From NCBI GenBank assembly GCA_000827205.1, contig KN832573.1, positions 157,610-221,609 on the forward strand: a DNA stretch of 64,000 nucleotides. Direction: 5' to 3'. Below, piece by piece: positions 45,975 to 57,140 of this stretch (position 1 is the first letter of the stretch; every line of letters begins with the position of its first letter). Source of the stretch: Plicaturopsis crispa FD-325 SS-3 (taxonomy: Eukaryota > Basidiomycota > Agaricomycetes > Amylocorticiales > Amylocorticiaceae). The notes under the pieces were generated by a model. It saw nothing but the letters and a program-made list of their open reading frames with translations. It searched no databases and was not told the DNA's origin. The position numbers and the translations under genes were made by a program.

Positions 45975-48900
45975 TTAGCTTCGAGGAAGAGATATTGAAC
46001 CACCGGGGACGCGGGACTGTGCTTGTCGTTTGACTTGGGCTTCCATTTTCACCCTTTGTTTCCGTAGATCATCGTCTTTGAGCTTCATAGAGTGTGCAAG
46101 CGTGACAAAGGCTTCTGCCGTCGGCGGCAGCGAGTTCGGTTGGGGGTGGAGAAGGTTCAGCATGACGGCCTGCTCGCCAGTGGCGTCGAGCAGTTGTCGG
46201 CGGCAACACTGGAAAAGTGCCAAGCCAACTCGAAAGAGGAATGGGATACCTAGAGTTTGGACATCAGACCTCCCGTATCTGGGGAGGAGAGGGTAATGAT
46301 ACGTTACCTTCGAAGAAGAATATGTCCCAAACTCTCAGAAGATATTCGGTGGGCAATGATTCGGCAAACAGGTTCGTGAACCTATGGCACGGTCAAAACT
46401 GGACGCGGCAAGAAGAAATAAACGTTTGACTCACCATGGTCGGCAAACGGTGACCGGCGACATGCCCATGTCGACAAATATCTTCTTCGCAACGGCGGCG
46501 TCATTGTTTTCGACAGCTTTGCAGAACAGTGCCCCGTCTACCTCCATCTGGGTTGTGTTCAGAGAGAAGTATGGGCGTAGAAAGGCATCCATGAGAGAGA
46601 CAAAGATCCAGAAGGCATCCTCTTCAGGAGATAGCGATAACAGATGGCCAGCGATACACGTCAAACCTGCCGAACCATATGTTTAGAAAGAGCAGACGAA
46701 GATGGTTTAAAAGAAAATAGTTTGAGAGAAGCTCACCGGGGTCATATTGAATATCAGGAACCATAGTGATGTAAGCCTGGAGCAAAGCGGCGACCGAGGC
46801 CTGCGTGCAATGTATCTGCGAGTGATCCATGAAGAATTTACGAATATCACGCTCGATGTCGTGCGAAGCTGAGACTTTGCCGCGCTTTCCCAGCTGAAAA
46901 TAGAGCCCAGCCATGCCTTTGGCTTTACTGTCCGTTAAGTGAGCCCATACCAGATACCGCACAGACGCCGGAACGCCCTCGAAAAGCAGCTTTTTGACCT
47001 TTTTGCTTTTCTTGGCCTGGGCAGCAGGAGTGGAACTCATGACGGTCATCCACTTCAGCTCCCGCTGACGGTGTGCATCCATTGTGGCCTGCGAGTCCTG
47101 AGGCTTCGGTGCTTTCGAAGTCGACACATTTGAGACCTCTGATACAGCAGTGGGCGGTCGCGGGACACCCGCTGGTGCAGACCTGATAGAGTTGGCTGGA
47201 CTCTCGGCACGCAATAGACCTGCATGGTCGGGTCTTACGTCGGGTAGATGGCCGAGGGAGGGCGCATCCTCACTTGTCCGCGGTGAGGACACCTGAGGGA
47301 TCGTCGGCCGAACAAGTTCGAAATCCATGTCTTTTACCTGCACAGTCTCGTTGTCCGTTCCAAAATCGGCCGCGACGGGACTGGACAGCATGCTCATTGA
47401 GTCGTCTGGGCGAACAGCTCCCATACTGCTCTTCGAGCGAAGATTTGGCATAGACATCTTTGCTCGGAGGGAGCCATGTCGATGAGGCGGAGATCGTGCG
47501 GATGAAGAGGCGTTGCGGGGTAAAGGCGGCGGCGGCGAAACCATCTGTGTCCGACCATCACCCTCGGACGATCGAGACAGCGGTAAGGTGGACCAAGCAG
47601 GCGGAGAGGACTCGTGCCCTCGGCTACGCGGGGAACCGGAAAGGCTCTCTTGGTTCATCGAAGAATTAGACGGAGAGGTGGGAGACGCCGGCTCATTCTC
47701 CGAAGGTCCGTTGCTTTGTCTTGACAATGACGGACGGGCCGTGGCGAGGGGCGAGGAGGCTTCAGACCCAATGGTCGTAGTCGAAGCCGCATGTCTGAGA
47801 CCGAGCCTATGAGGCACGGGCTTGGTCTGTGCTGATGCAGGGAAGCTGAACTGCGCAAGCGGGCTCGAAGGTGATTTGCTTGGCTGTTGGGCTGCGGATC
47901 CAACGCCGACTACGCTGTTATTGCGGGGCAGAGAGAGTGGAGATGGTGCATGGGATGATCGTATAGACGTATGCGGTGATATAGTACTTTTCGATGTCGG
48001 TACAGAAGTGAGTGAGGACGCCGACGACATTCTGGTAATAGATGACCGTCCAGAAATGCTTGATGAGGGCTTGCTACCTTCTTCGCTACTATAAGGATGT
48101 CAGCTAGGCTACGAATTATGAGATGAATGAAAAGACGCGCCTGCGTGTTCCAGATGATATAGCATCGGAAGCAGCAGAGTTAAACCCCGAAAATGATCTT
48201 GATCGAGGACGCAAGGTGGATGCCCGAGGGGTGAAGTTTGCACGAGCCAGTACATTACTTCGGCGCTCAGTCGCTGGTTGTCCTGCAGAGTCGGTAGATA
48301 CACGCGCTGCCTCCTGGACAGGGGGTTGTGCCGGCGATGCCGTTCTATCAGCCGGCAGCAGAACGTTATTGGCAAGCGGAGATGGCATAGTCGTGCCGCG
48401 TTTAGGAACATTCAGTGGAGGGGTACCACTGGTTCTATTAACAGGTAGCATGGGGGGAGGTGCAGGGAATGGTTCAGTAGAAAACGATATTGGAACAGGC
48501 CCTATCGCGTTCGCAAGGTCAACCTCGCATCGGCCATAGATAGTTGTCCGTCGAATCATTCCATTGGGACTGACTCGTGATGCGATGGCCTTTTGGAGGG
48601 TAGTCACGACAGATCCGTTACCAATAGAGGGACGGGAGGCATGATGGGGAACTTGACGAGCATACATAGGCGCAGATGGGGAGACGGGAGGAACTGGTGC
48701 ATTAGGATGTGGAAGGAACAGACTTCTCCGTGGCGAAGAGCCTGGTTGAGAGTCTGAGGGGTTGACAGGCCTTAGACCGCCATGAGTTTCCGGCGGGCTG
48801 GTTGGTGGTAACTCCCCTTGGGAATTCGACTCTGGACTCCATGGGGACGGTATGGGGTCTGTACTGTGGTTATCTGATGACACTCGAGGCGGGCGAGGAA

Positions 48901-50984
48901 CGGCCTGAGCCTGTGCGAAGTATTGACCTTGGTGTAGGGGAGGAGAGAGTAGAGGGGGACTCGACAAAGTGGGCGATGGAAGGGGTGCAGTGGACGAATC
49001 AGGATTCACAACAATTAACGGGGACGGAGGGCCCGATCTTAATTTGCTCTGCCGCGAAAAGGACGTGTGGTTCGATCGTGGAGACAACGATATGGACGAC
49101 GCCGTTGAGTCCCGGACCCTCGAATTCATGTCACTTGAAATGGAGACATCAATGCCTTCATCATCATCGATGACAATGGGACCTCTTGAGGTATCAGGAG
49201 TATTGTCCGACTCCTCTATATCCTCGCCAAGTGGAGCGAACGGAGTACCCCGTTCAGTTTCCAGCCGCATACGCAGAGCAGACGCGACGCCTGCATTCGA
49301 GGTTGCTGTTGCAGGCCCAGAGCTCAAAGGCGGCGAGGCAGTCGAGGTCCCAGAATTCGGGTCCATGCCAGGCGATGGATCTGGCGACCCGAAAGACGTA
49401 TGCAGCAGGGGAGAGACTGCGAGATCGAGCGGCGCCGGCCTTTCCCGCGCCTGGCCCACAGCGGACTCTAAGTGGGTGGTATGCAATGGAGGGGAAAGGT
49501 CGGACGATAGGGCACGATGGTTAGAGAACTTCGATGACTGTGTCTGAAACGAGTACTGCGACGCGGCCGACTGCGCGCGGTCCGTGCTCGGGCGGGGGAC
49601 TGGGGGGATTTCGCCCACAATAGAAGGAGTGCGGTTGGATCCTTGGGAGATGGACATCCGGGAAGCCATAGAGTACCGCGAATATCGATAATCGTCATAT
49701 ATGTCTGACGCGCCTTCCCAATAATCACCGGCATCCGACCGCTGCAATGAGTTGGGGGAAGAGACATGTGAAGATGACCTCGACCGCGTCGTAGCCGCGT
49801 CGTCGTGCAGAGGAGGGGGCATGGGCAGAGGGGCCAGAGGTGTTGAGTAATTTTCTGCTGTGGATCCGTAAGAGTCGATGGATGCCCGAGATTCTGCGAC
49901 CTCCGGGGTAGTGGCAGCACTACGACCGCCTGTAGACGACCAATCGTCATCCCCGCCATTGGCAAAATCCTGCAGCAAGGACAACCCAATGCCCACCTCA
50001 CCATCCGACATTGCTGCGGAGATACGGGTACTTGGCTCAGAGGCGTCAAAAGTCTTGTCCACGGACAGTTGTCCCGTCGAGTCGAACCGACCGCGAGTGA
50101 ATGACGACGGTGTAATGGTGTCCTCATTGACATCGACAGAATGGTAAGCCGATGACATCTGGGTCGGCTTGTTTTCGACCTCGGAAAGCACTAGCCGAGG
50201 GGACGCTTCCCCGCGGTAGGAGTCTTCACCATTAGCTTTGTTTCCAGTTTCTGCCCGCGGTGGTGTGTCAAGCGCTGACTCTGTCGCAGTCGACGTAGAT
50301 GAAAGAGGCGGAACTCCCATTTCATCCTCTGGGTACATACTCGAGGGAGACTCTGAGTCCGATCGTGGAGGAGGCGTGGGCCGCTCAGTATGCCCTGAGG
50401 AGGAAGGGATGGGCTGCGAAGGGATAGGCGGCGACGGTGCATGGGCTGCGAGAGACGACCGCAGAGCTATTGACGGACTTGGAGAGCTAACAAGTACGCG
50501 CAATGCCGACACGTCTGAGTCGCGCACATTCGGCGAGGGCATACCTCCGGAGACGGGTGACGGTGACTTCGACGAGAAAGGTGATGCTTTGGATGCTGCA
50601 GTCGAAGCGCGTTTTGTCATGACTGGCTTTTTCAACTTCGAGTGGAATTGGACATCGATGCCTTGAAAACGGCCCACGACGCCCTCGCAGTATCCCTGTA
50701 TGAGCACATAAGTTGATTAATCTAAGAGGACGAAAACAAAGTGTACGGCCACGCACAAGGTACACCTCCTGCTCTGGCAGCTGCAATAGCACGGTGATTT
50801 CATCTCCCTATAAGCGGTAAACTCGACCATTAACAAGCGTCCGGAGTGAACCCAAAAGCCAACGCACTTTAAGGAACATCAAATCTTCAGCACGCTCTGC
50901 GACACAGTCTTTCACAGCGGTGCATTTCCCAATCCCGCCCTTCGCCGCGAAGCGAGTCCACCTAGCAAGCTCGGCGGCGTCCAT
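45975..50984 (-). CDS. SH3-TBC domain protein with degenerate Rab-GAP catalytic fingers
   Basis: Large protein of about 1,450 aa. From the ATG at 50984 it begins MDAAELARWTRFAAKGGIGK. An SH3 domain follows (CTAVKDCVAERAEDLMFLKG, then DEITVLLQLPEQEVYL and GYCEGVVGRFQGIDVQ). A disordered Ser/Pro-rich region of about 1,000 residues comes next, then a TBC domain from GVPASVRYLVWAHL (about 46980) to LPTEYLLRVWDIFFFEG. It ends PGGSISLPRS at 45975. TBC domains accelerate Rab GTP hydrolysis with an Arg finger (IxxDxxR) and a Gln finger (YxQ). Here the first reads IERDIRK, with Lys at the Arg position, and the second reads YDPG instead of YCQG. It may therefore be a non-catalytic Rab binder. An intron at 48089-48140 appears to use a GC donor. 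Ordinary exon-intron structure otherwise. Confidence 0.85.
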
Positions 50985-51837
50985 TCTTCGCGATTCAAAC
51001 TTGACGAGACAAACAGGCTACAGCACGTAGGCAATCCCAAAAACGCTGTACGCGAGTGTGAATACAGCGCAGGTTCTAGAGTGCGCTAGCAGAAAGCTGA
51101 TTCTTGCTTCTCCCGTAGCTTCTACGATGTCTACACGACGCTGAAGAAAGACCCAGAGAGAGACCCAGAGAGGAAAAATTAATGGGGAAAGGGTAAGCAG
51201 ATCCAGAAGACAAAAGAGCGACGGGGTATGGATGCAGAGATTATGCCTGACGGCGACCTAGATGGTGGTGGTCGAGCGAAAAGACGCAGTCGACTGGCAC
51301 GTCGCGTATAGGCGCCTATTACACAAATCATCGAACACACGTCCTAAAGACGGAGGCAAAATATCGGTCAATTCTGTATCACTACAGCCCCAGAGATCAC
51401 AGCGGGCATCTTTGGTGTGCACCAGGTGTGCACGTCGCCGCAGCTAGACGCCCTTCAAGCTTCAAAACTCGGAGGACAGGCGTTTCATTTGTATCAATGT
51501 GCAATTTATCTGATAGGCCTAACAAATCGCCTACTTACCAGACCAGGGCTCGTCAGGTCCCAGGGCAGCCAAGTACTGCATACTAGACGGCCGACGTCCA
51601 GGTGAATAAACGGTCTATACGATATGGGTACAGTGTCGTGAGGTGGTAAGAGTGGCAGACGTCCGCCAAAAAGAAGATAAGTATGATGGTGCACAGGCGT
51701 AATGATAAACGAAACGGGCTTATCACAGTATGTACCCTAGCGCTTAGCGCTCAGCCTCTAAACGACGTCCATATACCCGTGCCGTGGGCCCAAACCCACG
51801 CACATCTGGCTCCAAACTGGCCTCCAACAACGCTTGG
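50985..51837. other. Intergenic region upstream of the SH3-TBC gene
   Basis: About 850 bp including the SH3-TBC promoter and the 3' flank of the membrane-protein gene. No exon recognised. Confidence 0.45.
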
Positions 51838-52931
51838 TCATGATGACGGCGAGGACATGGCCTCCGAGGATGTAGATTGGTTCTTCGGGGTGCCGGGACG
51901 GTCGATTTCCTCCCATTCGTCGATCGCCTCCACGTCGGACGCGCCGCCACGACTGCTAGACAGTCGTGCAGCGATGCGGTTCCGAAGGATACATATGCCG
52001 CGTACGAGTGAGAATATGATCACTTGCCCGATGGCGATGCCGAAAACATACGCCGCCACCAGACCGTGCTTTGTGATGGACGGGTCAAGGAAGCTGTACG
52101 CTGTGGTAGCAGATATAGTCAGTTGCTAGCCGAGCGGAAACGGAACATCGCGTGCGCGAGAGACGTACTGTAAAACCCTGCCGTGGCGTGTGTGATGTAG
52201 GCCAAGGCTAGATAGAGAGCCAGGATGACTATAAGGAAAGGCAAATGGCTCCACGGCGCAGGGCCCACAAAGCCAAACAGAATTTCGAACAGAGCGAACA
52301 CGCAGTTCAAGGCATGCTGCGATATGTTGGACCATACTGAGGGATACATGAGACTTCGACAGCAATCTGTTCAGGGGGGGAACACGTACGGCCATATTGA
52401 GTGTCTATAGCAGATGGATCCGCAGGCAAAAGGATCCCCCAATATGCAATAGTTACAATGAACGCTAAATTAATGACGGAATGAGTATCATCAGAAGCAC
52501 GATGAATGCAACGAATCTACTCACGAAAGGTCGTGATAGTGGATTGCAGAAGTAGGTGCAGGAATTGCAAAGGCCGTGGCCAATGCTGAAGCGGATACTG
52601 CCCGCCTTTTTTTAGCGCGTACGCAAGCGTTTGCACGCCTGCAGCAAACAGGTACGATAGCAGTCCGATATATGTCAATCTCGTAAAATATGCAAAGTAC
52701 CTGTCCATGGCGTTAAGTACATCATACATGCCCCATGATGAGTCGAAACACGTACCCAGGACCATTGTCTATCCGCGCCAGAACATAAATAGAAGTGCAA
52801 AGAGCGTATAACGCCAACAACAGGCGGGTTAAGGCGAGGACGAGCGGGGAGAAGACAGGTGAGGTGACCAAGCGATGTTCGGGGTCGAACGGCACCGAAA
52901 CGCCAAACGTTGCATAGGACAGGGAGCGCAT
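51838..52931 (-). CDS. Polytopic integral membrane protein, possibly FAR-17a/AIG1-like
   Basis: From the ATG at 52931 it starts MRSLSYATFGVSVPFDPEHR. Around six hydrophobic segments follow, including ALTRLLLALYALCTSIYVLA, RLTYIGLLSYLFAAGVQTLA, STITTF with FIVTIAYWGILLPA, HALNCVFALFEILFGFVG, LPFLIVILALYLALAYITHA and VAAYVFGIAIGQVIIFSLVR. The cytosolic tail is acidic and Ser-rich (EAIDEWEEIDRPGTPKNQST) and ends EAMSSPSS at 51838. A 55-bp intron joins ARIDNGPG to YFAYFTRL; the unspliced reading breaks the frame. The pattern (short N-terminus, WSNISQHALN, aromatic helices) recalls AIG1/FAR-17a-type proteins, some of which hydrolyse fatty-acid esters of hydroxy fatty acids, but I cannot confirm the catalytic Thr/His pair. 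Function unknown. Confidence 0.75.
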
Positions 52932-53940
52932 CGGCCCTTTCGCGGACGACTGCAGACGAAACCTGGACGAAACGAGTGTGGGAGGTGGCAGGCCACTATG
53001 GCAGCAGCAGTTTTGAAGATACCCCCAATTGCAACGTTCAGTAACCAGGTGGTCGTTCGGCTATCCAGCTCTTCTACGCAACATATATCAATTGACATGT
53101 TGTCAAGAAGTCAGCACGCGCGTTCCTCCAGCGTTTCTCATAGCAGACCAGAGCATTGACCGCGAGCGAGCATATAGAGCCAGCAAACACAGTCCGTCGA
53201 GGAAGTACAACGGCACCGACGTGCATTTGAGCGAAGTCGAAGTTCAAAACTTGGGAAGGCAAGCTGGAACGGGATTCAAACGCTAGCCGGATGAAAGTGT
53301 ACTGCCTGCCATGTTACGGTCATTTTTGTTACCAGTTTGTTACCACTCTATGCCAGCCCTTGACCAGTGTTATGCCCTATACTTACTTGCAGAGACATCG
53401 CACTACGTCCTCTTTGCGAGCGCACCCTGGCATTTTCGAGCAGCCGGTCTCGCTGAATAAGAGCGTCCAGTCAACTGCTCAAGCGGTCACAGGGGTCATC
53501 GACTTGCGCTTGACCCGGGGACTGTCCAGCCATGCTCAAGTACCACCTGAATCCGACTCGGATGCGAATTCTCTACCGACACGGGGTGCACAGTCGCCCG
53601 ATCTCGTACTAGTAGCGTCGCCACCGTATTGCGCAGTGTGCAGGCTCGGTGGTGTAACTAAGACTCGCTAGACGGCGCTTCGGGCTTGGTAAGTGTTTAT
53701 TCAGACAATCTCAACTTCAGCTGGCAGAGCTCACAGAACTCGCAGCGTGCTTACAGAGCCACCTACGATGTAGAAGAAGTGCTTACAGATTCAAATTGAA
53801 CGCTTACAACGCGCTCAAGCAGATTACACGAAGTTCCGCGATCCGCACAGTTCTATAAGTGAGTGCTATTATATTCTAGCAATTATCATAAACAATTCTC
53901 TGGAATTATCCGACGTAACTTCAAAGACTCCAACCTCACA
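52932..53940. other. Divergent intergenic region (membrane protein / SDR)
   Basis: 1 kb containing two promoters. A plus-strand frame at 53291-53671 is open but has biased, non-protein-like composition and was not called. Confidence 0.45.
53854..53859 (+). promoter_or_regulatory. TATA-like element of the SDR gene at 53941
   Basis: TATAAG lies 82-87 bp before the ATG; plausible core promoter position. Confidence 0.4.
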
Positions 53941-55120
53941 ATGACAGTAATCCCCAAGGGCTCGACCGTTCTCGTCACCGGCTTCACGGGCTACATCGGT
54001 GCACATGTAACGGACCAGCTCCTCGGAGCAGGGTACACCGTTCGCGGCACGACACGCTCGGCGGCGAAGGCCACGTACCTGAAAGACAAGTTCACTCGCG
54101 AGTATGGTGCAGGGCGCCTCGACGTCGTGGAAATTCCCGACATATCCGCCGACGGGGCATTCAACGAGGCGATCAAAGGTGCGTTTACGCCTTCTCCGCG
54201 CCCCGACCTCTCCTGACCGAGCTGGCCAGGCGTTTCCGGCGTCGCACACATCGCGGCCGACGTCAGCATGTCTACGAATGTGGACGAGGTCGTCGGGTCC
54301 GCGGTCAAGACTACACTCTCCATCCTGCGCGCGGCCGCGGCCACGCCCTCGGTGAAGCGATTCGTCCTGACGTCGTCATCGGTCGCCGCCGGATTCCCGG
54401 CGCGCAACGTCGCCTACACTCTCACTGAGAACAGCTGGAACGACGTCAGCGCGAAGGTCGTGGCGAGCGCTGAGGAAGACCCGCTGAAGGGCGTCCATGT
54501 CTACGCGGTGAGCAAGACCGAGGGGGAGAAAGCGGCCTGGAAATTCGTGAAGGAGGAGAAGGTGCGTCGATTGCTTCTGACTGACGTTGTACGTTCTATT
54601 GACTAACGTGAAATTGCAGCCCGGGTTTGTGTTCAACGCGGTGCTCCCGGACAACAATCAGGGACCGTTCCTCGATTTGAAGCCACAAAGCTCTGCTCAC
54701 TTTGCGTTGACTGTACTTGCCGGCAAAGGTGACGGATATAAAGGATTCCCCACCCGTGCGTGATGCCCCCTACAGCTCCCCCCGGCCGCTCTGACATACC
54801 TCACACATTCTGCAGAATGGTTCGTCGACGTGCGCGACACCGCGCGCCTGCACGTCGCAGCGCTCACGCTCGAGTCGACCGGTGCCCCTGGTTATCGCCT
54901 CTGGGCTGCCGCGGAGCCCTTCACGTTCAACCGCATTCTGGCCACAGTGCGAAAGCTTCGGCCCGACCGCACTGACCTGCCCGAGAGTTATGCTTGGGAC
55001 ACCGAGCCCAATCTGAGCCAGATCGACAACTCAAGGAGCACCGCCATCCTGAAGGAAATGGGACGCGACGGGTGGATTCCCTATGAAGAGAGTGTGAAGG
55101 AAAACATCAAAGGACAGTGA
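53941..55120 (+). CDS. Extended SDR: NAD(P)-dependent reductase, paralog of the 28 kb gene
   Basis: Predicted NADPH-dependent carbonyl reductase. It starts MTVIPKGSTVLVTGFTGYIG (Rossmann TGxxGxxG), has the catalytic Ser in RFVLTSSSVAAG and the Tyr-Lys pair in VYAVSKTEGEKAAW. After an intron it continues PGFVFNAVLPDNNQGPFLDL, then GFPT joins to QWFVDVRDTARLHVAALTLE. It ends YEESVKENIKGQ, TGA closing at 55120. Four exons at the same positions as the gene at 27700-28903, with which it shares most residues, and closely related to the broken piece at 27205-27500. It leads a run of three co-oriented metabolic genes (SDR, dienoyl-CoA isomerase, aldehyde dehydrogenase); joint function is inference. 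Confidence 0.9.
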
Positions 55121-55455
55121 TTTGGAAAATGTAATCTCAGCTTGCGCTATGTATTCAAGTATACCAGTGAAGTTCGACGGTTGACCTACGCATGAGACTG
55201 GGTGTGGAATTCTTCCGCACCGTCAACCGTGTCAACGCTCGTCCAGCTGGTAAATGTGAAATGAGGGGTAAGTACAGCAGGTCCATAATCATATGGAAAG
55301 TTAACTTATTCGGCCGGGTTTCACTGTTACCGTGTACTCCCATGTGGTTGACCCCGCGCTCTCAGCTAAGCTCTGTCAGTACAGATTACATGGCCATTCC
55401 ATATACGCCCGCCTTCTCTTGCACCTACCCCATTGCACACTGATACGAATCCGGC
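55121..55455. other. Short intergenic region between SDR and isomerase genes
   Basis: 335 bp between co-oriented genes; 3' flank and promoter only. C-rich tracts precede the next start. Confidence 0.45.
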
Positions 55456-56596
55456 ATGTCGAATTTCTCAACAGAGTTCGTGAAGGTCACCGAGCCGGTG
55501 CCGCACGTCCTGCTCGTCGAACTCGCAAGGTCAGTCGGCCGAGCTTGAGTGGGGACGCAGGAGACTGACGGTTACTCGTCTCTCAGAGCCCCAGTAAACG
55601 CGTTCAACGAAGCGTGAGGCACCAACCTTTCCGGAAGTCCAGCAGGTCACTTACCCATGATACGACCAGGTTCTGGACACAGTACGGGCAAGTGTTCGAC
55701 AACATATCTGCGAGCACCAACGACGTCCGGGCTATCGTGCTTGCGTCTGCCCTCCCAAAGATATTTGCCTCGGGAATCGACCGTGCGCTGCAATGCTACT
55801 CTGCACCTTCAATCCCAGACTAAAATGAGTGCTCAGTGACTGCGTTGGACCATATCAACAACCTCCACCCCGAGCCCGCGCGGCGTGCCTTCGAGCTCCG
55901 GTCGCATGTCAAGGCCTTCCAGAATAGCATAGCAGCGCCTGAGCGCTGCCCTATACCAGTCATCGTAGCCGTCAATGGGCCCGTATATGGCCTAGGGGTG
56001 GACATTATATCTGCTTGCGACGTCCGATACGCCTCTTCGGACGCTACGTTTGCTATCAAGGTGCATGCCCATTCACCACAGCCTCAAATACTGTGATACA
56101 ACTAACAGCTTGATCAGGAGGTTGATGTGGGCCTCGCCGCAGATATAGGTTCGCTTGCCCATCTGCCTAAGATAACCGGCAACACGTCGCTTTTGCGCGA
56201 GCTTGCTCTCAGTGCGCGCACATTCTCTGTGGTGGAGGCGGAGAAGCTCGGTCTGGTGTCGAAAGTCGTAGACGGTGGTCGAGACGCGGTGGTCAAGGAG
56301 GCCCTCAGTCTCGCGAAATTAATCGCGAGCAAGAGTCCCGTCGCAGTCCTAGGGACAAAGCACCTTCTCATGCACGCCCGGGATCACTCGTACGTTCATC
56401 GCTGTCAACTGCTCATATGTACTGCTCGCGGCTCACCTACCTGCACCACAGTGTGGCAGAAAACATGGACTACACCGTCGCGTGGAATGCGGCGATGTTG
56501 CAAACGGGGGATCTGAGCGCTTCCTTCAAAGCGTTAACGGCCAAACCTAAACGGCAGCCGCAATACGAGGGCTTGAAACTACCTGCGAAGCTATAA
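55456..56596 (+). CDS. Dienoyl-CoA isomerase (enoyl-CoA hydratase/isomerase family), peroxisomal
   Basis: Predicted delta3,5-delta2,4-dienoyl-CoA isomerase acting in beta-oxidation of unsaturated fatty acids. The ATG at 55456 gives MSNFSTEFVKVTEPVPHVLL; spliced exons continue ELARAPVNAFNEAFWTQYGQ and IFASGIDLTALDHI. The crotonase core is AVNGPVYGLGVDIISACDVR, then after an intron EVDVGLAADIGSLAHLP. Asp in GVDI, Glu in KEVD and Asp in AADI sit where mammalian ECH1 has its three key acidic residues. It ends GLKLPAKL; the terminal AKL fits the PTS1 consensus for peroxisomal import. Six introns, roughly 285 aa. Between an SDR and an aldehyde dehydrogenase it could belong to a lipid- or side-chain-degradation group. 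Confidence 0.9.
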
Positions 56597-57140
56597 TGAT
56601 GATGTATACATGCCGTCGATATACAGGTACGATGCCCGAATGCACACTTCTACTGGATTTCACTTGCGTGATAGTGCTCTAAGCACTGAATGTTTATCGA
56701 TTCTCATGTTTTCATCGTCCGCATGAGGTTCCGCTTGTCGGCCCCCTCTCTGTATGCCAGGGTCCCATATTCTCATTATGGATTTCGATGCGCTCTTCTC
56801 GCCCTTCCTGATTCCTTTTTCATGCTGTCCTGCGCCTTTCTCACGATTCATTGGCATTGGGGGCACCCTCCGAATTCTTTCACATGTACGTCGTCATCTT
56901 ACCGTCGTTTAACTGGCTCGTAATCCTCACAGAAGCCCGAGCACAGGAGCATATTACATGGACGTGGTCCAGGTATGGGTGCCAACTCCCCGTTAATAGA
57001 AGGAGGCACTTCTCTCGTCATCCATGTCCGGAATCTCGGCACTATGAGAGTCAGATAATAAGGACGAAGCTCACAACATTGGGGACACCTAACTTCAACT
57101 TAGTGCCAATCCGCGTCCTACAGTTTCACAGTCACTCACC
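56597..57140. other. Intergenic region upstream of the aldehyde dehydrogenase
   Basis: 540 bp with no exon seen and no clear TATA box; presumed promoter of the ALDH gene. Confidence 0.45.

Noticed and set aside
48116-50707. Treating the 863-codon Ser/Pro-rich frame as a separate gene from the TBC part
   Set aside because: The SH3 exons upstream and the TBC exons downstream join to it in phase, and there is no promoter or start between them.
53240-53290. Sequence resembling a tRNA B box (gggattcaaac)
   Set aside because: No matching A box at the right distance and no cloverleaf pairing on either strand.
53291-53671. 126-codon plus-strand open frame
   Set aside because: No domain, a composition like random GC-rich sequence, and it sits in the promoter region of the SDR gene.
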